From Ignavibacteriota bacterium (lineage in GTDB: Bacteria > Bacteroidota > Ignavibacteria > UBA10030 > UBA6906): 55,324 nucleotides of DNA. The notes beneath the pieces are model-generated. The model ran no database searches. It saw nothing but the letters and a program-made list of their open reading frames with translations, and was not told the origin of the DNA. Numbering within the stretch: position 1 is the stretch's first letter; each line of letters starts with the position of its first letter. The stretch covers positions 1-55,324 of the forward strand of contig PMJR01000050.1 of assembly GCA_003158475.1 (NCBI GenBank), given 5' to 3'. A program made the position numbers and the translations under genes. This document shows, in pieces, positions 9,024 through 16,144 of the stretch.

Positions 9024-10301
9024 TCATTTCTCCGGCGCGTCCGGGTTTCCCTCGACGGCGAGATTCCCGCCCATTGAATGGGCTGCGACAAGCACGACGG
9101 CCAGGAGAATCCCGGGGAACACGCCAATCCACCACGCCGAGGCGAGATAGCCCGTTGCTTCTCCCATGATGTTCCCCCAGGTCGCAGTCGGAGGTTGAAT
9201 GCCAAGCCCGAGAAATCCCAACGAGGCTTCACCCAGAACGGCGTTGGCAAACTGCAAAACGGTGGCTGTCACTATCACGGGCCGGAGGTTCGGGAGGAGA
9301 TGCCGGGTGATGATTTTCCAGGTCGAAACGCGAAGCAGCCTTGCCGCGAGAATGAACTCCCGTTCACGCAGCGAGACCACTTCAGCTCTCACGACTCTGG
9401 CGATCCCCATCCACCCGGACAGGGAGAGCACCACAACGACCGTGGTGATGGACTGACCGACGAACGCAAGGATCCCAATGACGAGAAACAACGATGGAAT
9501 TGCAAGGAACAAATCCGTGAGCCGCATGAGCACGCCATCAAGAACGCCGCGGGACAATCCCGCCGAAAATCCGACCGCGCCACCTAGAAGCAGCGCTCCC
9601 AGGGCGGCACTGATTCCTATTCCCAGCGAGACCCTGGTTCCCGCGACAACCCTGGAGAAGACATCCCTTGCATTATCGTCTGTGCCGAACAGGAAGATCG
9701 TCCGAAACTCTCTGAGTGCAGCGCCCGCCGGCTGACCGACAGCCGCAGGATCAGCGGGTGGGTTCCTGCTCAACAGCACGGTCCGGTGCAACAGATAGTG
9801 ATTCGCCTCCGTGAACGCGCGATGGATCGGACCCGCTGTGTCAGGGTCCGGACTGCCCGGATCAAGAAACTCCCGAACGTACCCTGTGGAGAGCGGCGGC
9901 AGCAATCGTGTCGTGACAAGGTTTCCCTGGATGTTCGGGTCAATGAGCGTCAGGAACGGCGAGGCAGCGGCCACGAACACGACCAGGCCGAAGATGCCCG
10001 TCGAGGAAACTCGCGCCCGGGTGATTGCCGATGGAACCTCCCGCACGATTTCTTTCCCCCTGTTCCGCACGGACACAATGACCGAGCGCAACAGCCACAA
10101 AGCTGTGACAATCCAGACTGTGCCGGCGACCCAATACTCAACGAGTGCAGGGTTCCAATAGGTGCCGAAAGGAGCCCGATGACCCGTTTCGAGAACACAC
10201 CACGCCGCGAGAGATACGAGACTCGCAAGGATCAGCCGGTAGTGAACCATACTGACCAGAGCCACGATGGAAACCACGAGGATGCGCAAGGTGCGTTTCA
10301 C
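9024..10301 (-). CDS. Dpp/Opp-type ABC transporter permease (DppC-like)
   Basis: 425 residues, longer than the usual 280-310 because of an N-terminal extension with extra membrane segments (about residues 5-130). The C-terminal half is the standard binding-protein-dependent permease domain: DDNARDVFSRVVAGTRVSLGIG, then the EAA loop with VVRAEVVSLREREFILAARL and final helices with LGFLGLGIQPP, a DppC/OppC signature. It forms the inner-membrane channel with the next permease. The start codon is GTG at 10301, six bases after the preceding stop, without an obvious Shine-Dalgarno sequence. It belongs to the run binding protein, permease, permease, kinase, activator. Confidence 0.92.
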   Translation of the reverse strand: MKRTLRILVVSIVALVSMVHYRLILASLVSLAAWCVLETGHRAPFGTYWNPALVEYWVAGTVWIVTALWLLRSVIVSVRNRGKEIVREVPSAITRARVSSTGIFGLVVFVAAASPFLTLIDPNIQGNLVTTRLLPPLSTGYVREFLDPGSPDPDTAGPIHRAFTEANHYLLHRTVLLSRNPPADPAAVGQPAGAALREFRTIFLFGTDDNARDVFSRVVAGTRVSLGIGISAALGALLLGGAVGFSAGLSRGVLDGVLMRLTDLFLAIPSLFLVIGILAFVGQSITTVVVVLSLSGWMGIARVVRAEVVSLREREFILAARLLRVSTWKIITRHLLPNLRPVIVTATVLQFANAVLGEASLGFLGLGIQPPTATWGNIMGEATGYLASAWWIGVFPGILLAVVLVAAHSMGGNLAVEGNPDAPEK

Positions 10302-10307
10302 TGTTTT

Positions 10308-11270
10308 CTATGTAAGCCGGATACGAGGATCAAGCCAGGCCCTGAGGAAGTCCGCAAGGATATTCGCCGCCACGACCAGGGCGCCTCCAGAAAGCGTACA
10401 TCCGAGAATCATGGGATAGTCACGGCTGAAGATCGCCATCACGGCAAGCCTTCCCATGCCGGGCCACGCAAACAATGTCTCGCTGACAAGGACACCGGTG
10501 AGCAGCACGCCGATTTCGACACCGAGCACTGAAATGACGGGCCCCAGCGAGTTGGGAAGAATGTACGAACGAAACACCCTGCCCCTGGAGAGTCCCATGC
10601 CGATGGCAGCGGCGACATGGTCCTGCCTCATCGTCTCCGTCATGCTCGTTCTGAGATACCTTGCAATCGCTCCAATTCCGGGCGCCGCAACGGTAAGTGC
10701 GGGAAGCGCCAGGTGCTTCAGCAAGTCCCCGAACGCCGTCAACCCGCCCATCTGTTCCGCGCCGACAGCGTGCATCTGTGACGAGGGAAAGATCCCGAGC
10801 GAGAAAGAGAAGAGCGAAAGCAAGAGGATCCCGACCCAGAAGGACGGTAGCGAGTAGGCGACAAGGGTCAGGTTCGACAGAGAACGATCGAACCACGATC
10901 CGACATATCTGATGGCAAGCGCAGCAAGGACGAACGCGAGAAAACACTCGACAACAAGGGCGGTTCCGCCGAGCAGAAGAGTATTCGGGAACACGTGCAG
11001 GAGAACGTCCCTGACAGGAGCATTGTGTGCGACCGAATACCCAAGTTCGCCGCGCAGGGTTGAGGAGAGCCACGCCAGGTATTGATCCCACAATGAACGG
11101 TCAAGGCCGAACTGCGCGCGAAGCTGTTCGGCGACACGCGGCGGAATTCCCGGTGAAATGAACAAGCTTGCCTGATCACCGGGAAGCAAACGAGAAACGA
11201 AAAAGACAAGCGTCACCAACCCGAAAATCATGGGGATCGCGTGAAGCACCCTCCGTGTCAGGAATTTCAC
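10308..11270 (-). CDS. Dpp/Opp-type ABC transporter permease (DppB-like)
   Basis: A 320-residue inner-membrane permease. The N-terminus MKFLTRRVLHAIPMIFGLVTLVF and the following LLPGD motif are typical of DppB/OppB, as are the EAA loop with AIARYLRTSMTETMRQDHV and the motif VSETLFAWPGMG. About six membrane helices are visible. GTG at 11270 aligns with the family start; GTG at 11291 is possible and would add seven residues. Neither has a strong Shine-Dalgarno sequence. It lies 66 bp after the binding-protein gene and six bases before the DppC-like gene, and should form the heterodimeric channel with it. Peptides are the likely substrate, but nickel or other oligo-ligand uptake cannot be excluded from sequence alone. 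Confidence 0.92.
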   Translation of the reverse strand: MKFLTRRVLHAIPMIFGLVTLVFFVSRLLPGDQASLFISPGIPPRVAEQLRAQFGLDRSLWDQYLAWLSSTLRGELGYSVAHNAPVRDVLLHVFPNTLLLGGTALVVECFLAFVLAALAIRYVGSWFDRSLSNLTLVAYSLPSFWVGILLLSLFSFSLGIFPSSQMHAVGAEQMGGLTAFGDLLKHLALPALTVAAPGIGAIARYLRTSMTETMRQDHVAAAIGMGLSRGRVFRSYILPNSLGPVISVLGVEIGVLLTGVLVSETLFAWPGMGRLAVMAIFSRDYPMILGCTLSGGALVVAANILADFLRAWLDPRIRLT

Positions 11271-11336
11271 GAGGGACAACGCGGTACCCACTGCCGGTGA
11301 TGCACGTGTCTCCAGAAGGGTTTGTCCATATGCGTA

Positions 11337-13046
11337 CTACTGTGATGTCGATGCATCGGCCTGACCGGCGGGGCCGACATGCCATTCCCAGGCGTTATGC
11401 ATAGTGCCCAGCACGCCAATACGCGTGCCTCGCACACCCCTGTTGACGGCGACGATACTGTTGATCCAATACAGGAATGTGCATGGCTGCTCTTCATGGA
11501 CGATCCTCTGAAACTCCTTCCAGAGCGCGGCGCCGTCAGTTTCCGATTTCAGATTTCTTGCTGCGGCGAGAATACTGTCGACGCGCGCGTTTCGAAACCC
11601 GGTAAGATTGAACGGATACTTCGCAAGATCAGATCCCCAGAGATCATCCAGCTGCATTTGAAGAGGCACGCTGAAGCCTGCCAGCCACGCATCATACTTT
11701 CTTGTCGTGACCTCCTGCCAGAATGTCGCCCGCTCGACCTGCTCGATCTTCATATCAATCTTCACCTGCTTCAGTTGTTGTTGCACGGCCGCCGCAACAA
11801 CAGTTCTCAACTGGTCGCCCGCGGGGACCTTGAGGACAAACGAAAACCGGACCTTGTCCCTGACGAGAATACCATCGCCGCCTGTATCCTTCCACCCTTC
11901 CCGCTCGAGTAATTCCCTCGATCCTTGCGGGTCGAACGGAAGAGGCCTCAGGCTGTCGTCGTATGCCCACCTGAAGAGCGGAGAGATTCCTCCGAAGGCC
12001 ACCTGTCCATGTTTGCCGAGGTACGCATGAACGAGCTCATCTCTGTTGATGGCCATTGTGAGAGCCTTGCGGACGATACTTGATCCGAAGAGCCTGTGGG
12101 GTCTGATCGTCGCGGACGACGAGCCGGCATGAGTCTCGATCTCGATATTGTTCCAGCCGAGGAAGTCGTAGTCCCTTCCGGGCGTGGAGATTATTTCGAC
12201 GTCGCGTGCGTCCGCTGCGAGCTTATCAGCATCGTCCGGCCTCACGCCGCTCACCATGTCGACGTCCCCCGATTGAAGCTGGGATAACCGCGAGCGATAA
12301 TCCGGGATGATGCGAAGTATCAACTGTGAGAGCTTCGCGGGATACGGGACCACAGACTCCGGATTCGGCTGGAGCACGATCTCCTGCAGGGGTGTCCACC
12401 TCGCGAGGGAAAACGGCCCATACCCTACCGGTGATTTGTTCACAGGATCGGTTCGAATAGCCTTGCGCGGGAGATTCACAAGAATATGGGCCGGCAGTAT
12501 GGGAAGTCCGGCATCAAACAACTGTCCCGGATACGCTCTGGCAAAATGGAAGAGTACCGTGGAATCATCTTTCGCTTCGACACTTTTCCGTATGTCAAGC
12601 TTCCCACCGGTATGCCTCAGATTGTCCACTGCTGCTTGCCGGACGCTCGCAACATCAGGGTCACCGTACAGCTCGTACGTGAGCTGGACGTCCCTTGCCG
12701 TCACCGGCGTCCCGTCGGTCCATCGTGCGTTGGGAAGCAGATGAAACACAATGTCACGATCCTGATTGGCGTATTCCCACGAGCGGGCAAGCAACGGGCC
12801 ATACCTGAGCTTGCCCGAGTTGAGATCAAAATCGGAGCTCACCAGGGCGGGGAACAGAAGGTCGTTGATCTCTCCCGCGGCGATGTCTTCCGCAAAGAGA
12901 GGATTGAAGCTGTCTATGTCACCTGCAATAGCAATAACAACGACGGGTCGATGGAGTGATCCCGACTCCCCCTCTTTCTTTGTTCCGCATCCAAGCAGCG
13001 GAATCGAAAGGACAAGCGGGAGGACAAGACAAACTCTTGGTCTCAT
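11337..13046 (-). CDS. Peptide-type substrate-binding lipoprotein (SBP family 5)
   Basis: A 569-residue extracytoplasmic solute-binding protein. The signal MRPRVCLVLPLVLSIPLLGC ends in a clear lipobox (LLGC), so it should be a lipoprotein. The mature part shows the SBP_bac_5 pattern: DSFNPLF near the start, then LARSWEY, NARWTDGTPVTARDV (the classic family segment), and near the middle VRKALTMAINRDELV. ATG at 13046 has AGGAGGGG seven bases upstream; the open frame extends to 13217, but that would bury the signal peptide and overlap the promoter. The gene heads the transporter-kinase-activator run and has its own consensus-like promoter at 13090-13118. Confidence 0.94.
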   Translation of the reverse strand: MRPRVCLVLPLVLSIPLLGCGTKKEGESGSLHRPVVVIAIAGDIDSFNPLFAEDIAAGEINDLLFPALVSSDFDLNSGKLRYGPLLARSWEYANQDRDIVFHLLPNARWTDGTPVTARDVQLTYELYGDPDVASVRQAAVDNLRHTGGKLDIRKSVEAKDDSTVLFHFARAYPGQLFDAGLPILPAHILVNLPRKAIRTDPVNKSPVGYGPFSLARWTPLQEIVLQPNPESVVPYPAKLSQLILRIIPDYRSRLSQLQSGDVDMVSGVRPDDADKLAADARDVEIISTPGRDYDFLGWNNIEIETHAGSSSATIRPHRLFGSSIVRKALTMAINRDELVHAYLGKHGQVAFGGISPLFRWAYDDSLRPLPFDPQGSRELLEREGWKDTGGDGILVRDKVRFSFVLKVPAGDQLRTVVAAAVQQQLKQVKIDMKIEQVERATFWQEVTTRKYDAWLAGFSVPLQMQLDDLWGSDLAKYPFNLTGFRNARVDSILAAARNLKSETDGAALWKEFQRIVHEEQPCTFLYWINSIVAVNRGVRGTRIGVLGTMHNAWEWHVGPAGQADASTSQ

Positions 13047-13089
13047 TGAGAGTCCCCTCCTGAATCGAGCGAACGAAAACACCTGGGAG

Positions 13090-13118
13090 AATATAGGTAT
13101 CGACCGTGGCGTTGTCAA
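13090..13118 (-). promoter_or_regulatory. sigma70-type promoter for the binding-protein operon
   Basis: The minus strand carries TTGACA (13113-13118), a 17-bp spacer and TATATT (13090-13095): a perfect -35 and a 5/6 -10. The transcript would begin near 13083 and have a leader of about 37 bases before the ATG at 13046. Confidence 0.75.
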
Positions 13119-13152
13119 TACAACGGGCAGATTGTACTTCTGCGTGAGCCGT

Positions 13153-13181
13153 TTGAGTTTGAGACCGCTTTTGGGTATCAT
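13153..13181 (+). promoter_or_regulatory. sigma70-type promoter for the transporter ATPase genes
   Basis: TTGAGT (13153-13158), 17-bp spacer and TATCAT (13176-13181) on the plus strand, matching consensus at 4/6 and 5/6. The predicted start near 13188 would leave only about eight untranslated bases before the ATG at 13196, which fits the absence of a Shine-Dalgarno sequence there. It is divergent from the binding-protein promoter with the two -35 boxes about 34 bp apart. Confidence 0.5.
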
Positions 13182-13195
13182 CACTCCCGAACGAC

Positions 13196-14161
13196 ATGAC
13201 AAGCACGAGCGACGCACACAATCTTCTCAAAGCAGCCAATCTCTCCGTTTCCGCCCCGATGCCGGGGGGGAGAAGAGCACTGATCGATGATGTCTCCATC
13301 ACGGTACGTGAGAGTGAGGTTCTCATCATTCTTGGCGAGAGCGGAAGCGGCAAAACCATTCTCAGCCGGTCTTTGACAAGGCTCTTTCCCGTCACTTCTG
13401 ATTTGAGAGTCGATGGTTCGGTCACATTTGAAGGTCAGGATTTGTTGCGCCTGCGTGAGGGCGAACTGTCCCCCATTCGACGCCGCAAAATACGGTATGT
13501 GTTTCAGGAACCCATGGAGTCGCTCAACCCGCTGGCCAGGATCGGTCAGCAGATGCGTCTGGCGACTGGCGACCAGTCCAACAGTGACACTCTCCTGCAC
13601 AGCACGCTGCGCCTTGTGGGACTCGATGCCGGCCAGGAGTTACTCGATCTCTACCCGCATGAGCTTAGTATCGGGATGGCTCAGAGAGTATGTATCGCCA
13701 TGGCTGTGCTTCCGTCACCAACCCTACTGATCGCCGACGAACCCACGAGCGCCGTTGATGCCTCTCTCCGGCGCAAGATACTCGATCTCCTGATCTCAAT
13801 TCAGCGCGACCGAATGATGTCGCTTGTCCTGATCACGCACGACCTCGATGTGGCGCGTTATTACGGAGACCGCATCATAGTCATGTATGGCGGGAAGATT
13901 GTCGAGTCAGCCCCGTTGAAGGCCTTTTTTGACAACCCCCTGCACCCTTACTCCCGGCAATTGGTCGACGCGCAGTCCACAGCTCAAAAGCATGCGAGCC
14001 CACCGGATCGGAACGCAGAAGCCGTCACTCCTGATGTTCGGCACCAGGGCTGCGCTTTCCAGCCCAGGTGCCCGATTGCCGAAAACAAGTGCAAGGAGAC
14101 CGCACCAGACATGGAACAGTTCGCCGGAGAAAGAGAAGTCCGATGTTTCTGCTTGAAGTAA
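13196..14161 (+). CDS. Dpp/Opp-type ABC transporter ATP-binding protein (DppD-like)
   Basis: A 321-residue cytoplasmic ATPase of the peptide/nickel transporter family. Walker A is GESGSGKT (47-54), the Q loop YVFQEPMESLNP (101-112), Walker B LLIADEP (177-183) and the switch His is in ITHD. The ABC signature reads LSIGM at 157-161 where the family has LSGGM, replacing the first signature glycine with Ile. The C-terminal oligopeptide extension with two conserved Cys (QGCAFQPRCP...NKC) is present. The ATG at 13196 has no evident Shine-Dalgarno sequence. The end overlaps the next ATPase gene by 19 bases. It faces away from its cognate binding protein and permeases but shares their intergenic region. 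Confidence 0.93.
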   Translation: MTSTSDAHNLLKAANLSVSAPMPGGRRALIDDVSITVRESEVLIILGESGSGKTILSRSLTRLFPVTSDLRVDGSVTFEGQDLLRLREGELSPIRRRKIRYVFQEPMESLNPLARIGQQMRLATGDQSNSDTLLHSTLRLVGLDAGQELLDLYPHELSIGMAQRVCIAMAVLPSPTLLIADEPTSAVDASLRRKILDLLISIQRDRMMSLVLITHDLDVARYYGDRIIVMYGGKIVESAPLKAFFDNPLHPYSRQLVDAQSTAQKHASPPDRNAEAVTPDVRHQGCAFQPRCPIAENKCKETAPDMEQFAGEREVRCFCLK

Positions 14162-14919
14162 ATGGCCTCTGCTTCACGATGCGCCTCAACTCAATTATCA
14201 GCTTCAAGAGGAAGAGACGGCCGCTGCTCACGGGGGTGTCACTTCGGATCGAAGCGGGGAATTCCGTAGCTCTGCTTGGAGAGAGTGGAAGCGGGAAGAC
14301 CACGCTCGCGCGCTGCATCGTCGGATTGCAGAAACCCGACTCGGGGACAATCGCCTACAATGGCATCAACCTCTTTCCGCAGACGGAGAACCGCAGGGCA
14401 ATTGGCGCCGGGATCCAGATGCTCTTTCAGTCAAGCGGCGCTTCCCTGGATCCATGTATGACCGTGCTGGATTCTCTTGCCGAGGGAATCACAAGCCGTG
14501 CCGGGAAATCGTCCGGAACCGTTGCGGAGGCAGAAGGGCTGGTGTCATCCGTGGGATTGTCGAGGGATTGTCTGGGACGTCTTCCGTCCCAACTCAGCGG
14601 CGGGCAACGCCAGCGGATCGCCCTTGCAAGAGTGCTTGCGGCTGCACCGCGGCTATTGGTTCTTGACGAACCGACATCAGCTCTCGATGCCCTTACTTCG
14701 GCACATTTGCTTCAGCTGCTGAAATCGTTGCAGGCAAAGGAAGGTTTTTCTCTTCTTTTCATAACCCACCACGTACAGACCGCGCTCTCCTTCTGCGATC
14801 GTGTCGCCGTACTCCACGACGGAGTGATTGTGGAGGAAGGCTCAAGCGAGGATGTGCACAAGCATCCTCGCCATGAATACACACGACAGCTCCTGGAGGA
14901 TAGCTGGATTTCCACTTGA
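14143..14919 (+). CDS. Dpp/Opp-type ABC transporter ATP-binding protein (DppF-like)
   Basis: A 258-residue partner ATPase with a complete set of motifs: Walker A GESGSGKTT (46-54), Q loop MLFQSSGASLDP, signature LSGGQRQR (151-158) and Walker B LLVLDEPTSALD. The ATG at 14143 (MFLLEVNG) lies inside the end of the preceding gene, with GGAGAAAGAGAAG upstream; the open frame to 14068 is only overlap. It lacks the Cys-containing C-terminal extension of DppF proteins and is therefore shorter than the usual 320 or so residues. With the DppD-like subunit it should power the permeases at 9024-11270. Because the partner has an altered signature motif, this subunit supplies the only canonical LSGGQ of the pair. 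Confidence 0.92.
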   Translation: MFLLEVNGLCFTMRLNSIISFKRKRRPLLTGVSLRIEAGNSVALLGESGSGKTTLARCIVGLQKPDSGTIAYNGINLFPQTENRRAIGAGIQMLFQSSGASLDPCMTVLDSLAEGITSRAGKSSGTVAEAEGLVSSVGLSRDCLGRLPSQLSGGQRQRIALARVLAAAPRLLVLDEPTSALDALTSAHLLQLLKSLQAKEGFSLLFITHHVQTALSFCDRVAVLHDGVIVEEGSSEDVHKHPRHEYTRQLLEDSWIST

Positions 14920-15086
14920 TGTATGGGACCTGCGAGAGAGATTGTCAGGGGACGATGCTGCAGACGAACGGGGTCTTCAATTCGTACCGGCTGACCCCGC
15001 AGGGGAATTTCCAGCCGAGCTTCGTGATCGACATGGGGGGAAGACAGGACCATGACATCCTTGCATATGGGGGGAGCGTGTGTTAG
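14919..15086 (+). CDS. Possible 55-residue protein coupled to the DppF-like gene
   Basis: A short open frame whose ATG overlaps the TGA of the DppF-like gene (TGATG), as in translational coupling. The translation starts MYGTCERDCQGTMLQTNG and ends AYGGSVC. Codon third positions are GC-rich like the neighbours. I recognise no family. It may be a genuine small protein, a gene remnant, or chance. Confidence 0.3.
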   Translation: MYGTCERDCQGTMLQTNGVFNSYRLTPQGNFQPSFVIDMGGRQDHDILAYGGSVC

Positions 15087-15089
15087 ATT
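15061..15089 (+). promoter_or_regulatory. Weak candidate promoter before the epimerase leader
   Basis: TTGCAT (15061-15066), 17-bp spacer and TAGATT (15084-15089). The match is only 3/6 and 4/6. It is listed because the same -10 (TAGATT) appears at 34992-34997 and because a promoter here would place the hairpin at 15140-15174 inside the leader. Confidence 0.25.
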
Positions 15090-15139
15090 TCCAGTGTCCG
15101 CACACGCGGGGGCGTGAATTTCAAAAAGATCTTTGCATC

Positions 15140-15174
15140 GGTCTCTTCGCAAAAATGCGGAGAGGCCTTTTTTT
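15140..15174 (+). terminator. Intrinsic terminator hairpin, possibly an attenuator
   Basis: An 11-bp stem (15140-15150 with 15157-15167, two G-U pairs, six-base loop AAAAAT) is followed at once by seven T. This is a textbook rho-independent terminator. It ends nine bases before the ATG of the epimerase gene at 15183, so transcripts of that gene that start upstream must read through it. It may terminate the ATPase unit, act as an attenuator, or both. Confidence 0.75.
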
Positions 15175-15182
15175 CTTCTCTT

Positions 15183-16040
15183 ATGAAATACGGCGCACAC
15201 TCCTACATCTTCACGGAACGCTGGTCGGACGACCAGCTGCATATACTGGACACGGCAAAAGAACTCGGGCTCAGCATGGTCGAGATCGCCGTGGGGGACG
15301 ATGTCTTCTTCGACCGCCGCAGGAGCGGCAAGCATGCCGCATCCCTGGGACTCGACCTTTTCGTCGGGCCGGGAGGCGTGTGGCCTTTGGAATGCGACCT
15401 CTCGGCGGATGAACCGGAGAACCGCGCACGGGGTCTCACCTGGCACAAACGGCAGGTGGACGCCGCCGCCGAACTCAGCGCGGTGGCATACGCCGGAGCG
15501 CTCTATGGGCATCCCGGCGTCGTCCAACGGAGGCCGCCCCCTTCGGATGAATACCCCCGGACCGCCGAAGGGCTGCATGCGCTCGCGGAATACGCGGCCG
15601 CGAGAAATGTCGTGATCGCGCTCGAGCCGATGAGCCATTTCCGTAGCCACATGGTCAACACGCCCGAACAGGTGATGCGGCTGATCGGCCTCGCCGACCA
15701 CACGAACCTGCGCGTCCTCTTCGACACGTACCACTTCGTCACGGAGATACGGAGCTACGAAGCGGCCCTCCGTACCATCGCGCCACGCCTCTACGCACTC
15801 CACGCGTGCGAAAACGACAGGGGGACCCCCGGAGGGGGACTCATTCCATGGGAGGCGATATTCTCCGTCCTCCGTGAGACAGGGTTCAGCGGGTACGTAA
15901 GTCTTGAAAGTTATAATTCTTCAGTCGGCGATTTCGCGATTCAGAGAGGGTTGTTCCACAACGTCTGTCCGGACGGACGGGCGTTCACGGAACGCGGGAT
16001 CGCATTCTTGAAGCGGATGGAGGCGAAGGCACGGAAGTAA
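15183..16040 (+). CDS. Sugar isomerase/epimerase, TIM-barrel (tagatose/psicose 3-epimerase-like)
   Basis: A 285-residue member of the xylose-isomerase-like TIM-barrel superfamily. It resembles D-tagatose/D-psicose 3-epimerases. Metal and catalytic motifs are visible in order: ALEPMSHF (Glu), FDTYHF (Asp), HACENDRGTPGGG (His, with the END-RGTPG signature) and VSLESY (second Glu). Start MKYGAHSYIFTERW at 15183 fits the family; the longer frame from 15114 would translate the terminator hairpin. The exact sugar cannot be told from sequence. No other sugar-catabolic gene is adjacent, and the next gene is convergent. Confidence 0.85.
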   Translation: MKYGAHSYIFTERWSDDQLHILDTAKELGLSMVEIAVGDDVFFDRRRSGKHAASLGLDLFVGPGGVWPLECDLSADEPENRARGLTWHKRQVDAAAELSAVAYAGALYGHPGVVQRRPPPSDEYPRTAEGLHALAEYAAARNVVIALEPMSHFRSHMVNTPEQVMRLIGLADHTNLRVLFDTYHFVTEIRSYEAALRTIAPRLYALHACENDRGTPGGGLIPWEAIFSVLRETGFSGYVSLESYNSSVGDFAIQRGLFHNVCPDGRAFTERGIAFLKRMEAKARK

Positions 16041-16111
16041 GGTGCAATCAGTTTCCCGTTGCATGGTCCCCACACTGCCTGGAATCGGCGGGATCAACGA
16101 TCACGCCAACT

Positions 16112-16130
16112 GCGGCGCCACAGGCGCCGC
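16112..16130. repeat. Palindrome GGCGCC-ACA-GGCGCC
   Basis: GCGGCGCC-ACA-GGCGCCGC, a perfect 8-bp dyad with a 3-base centre, lies in the 104-bp gap between the convergent epimerase and NTPase-fusion genes. No T-run follows. Its core is repeated at 42463-42481 with a single base change in the centre. Confidence 0.55.
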
Positions 16131-16144
16131 TTCGGGCGTGACCG

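Noticed and set aside
14712-15803. Long antisense open frame (363 codons) across the ATPase end and epimerase
   Set aside because: It runs opposite to two well-supported genes and through the terminator hairpin, and its translation shows no domain. High GC makes such frames common.
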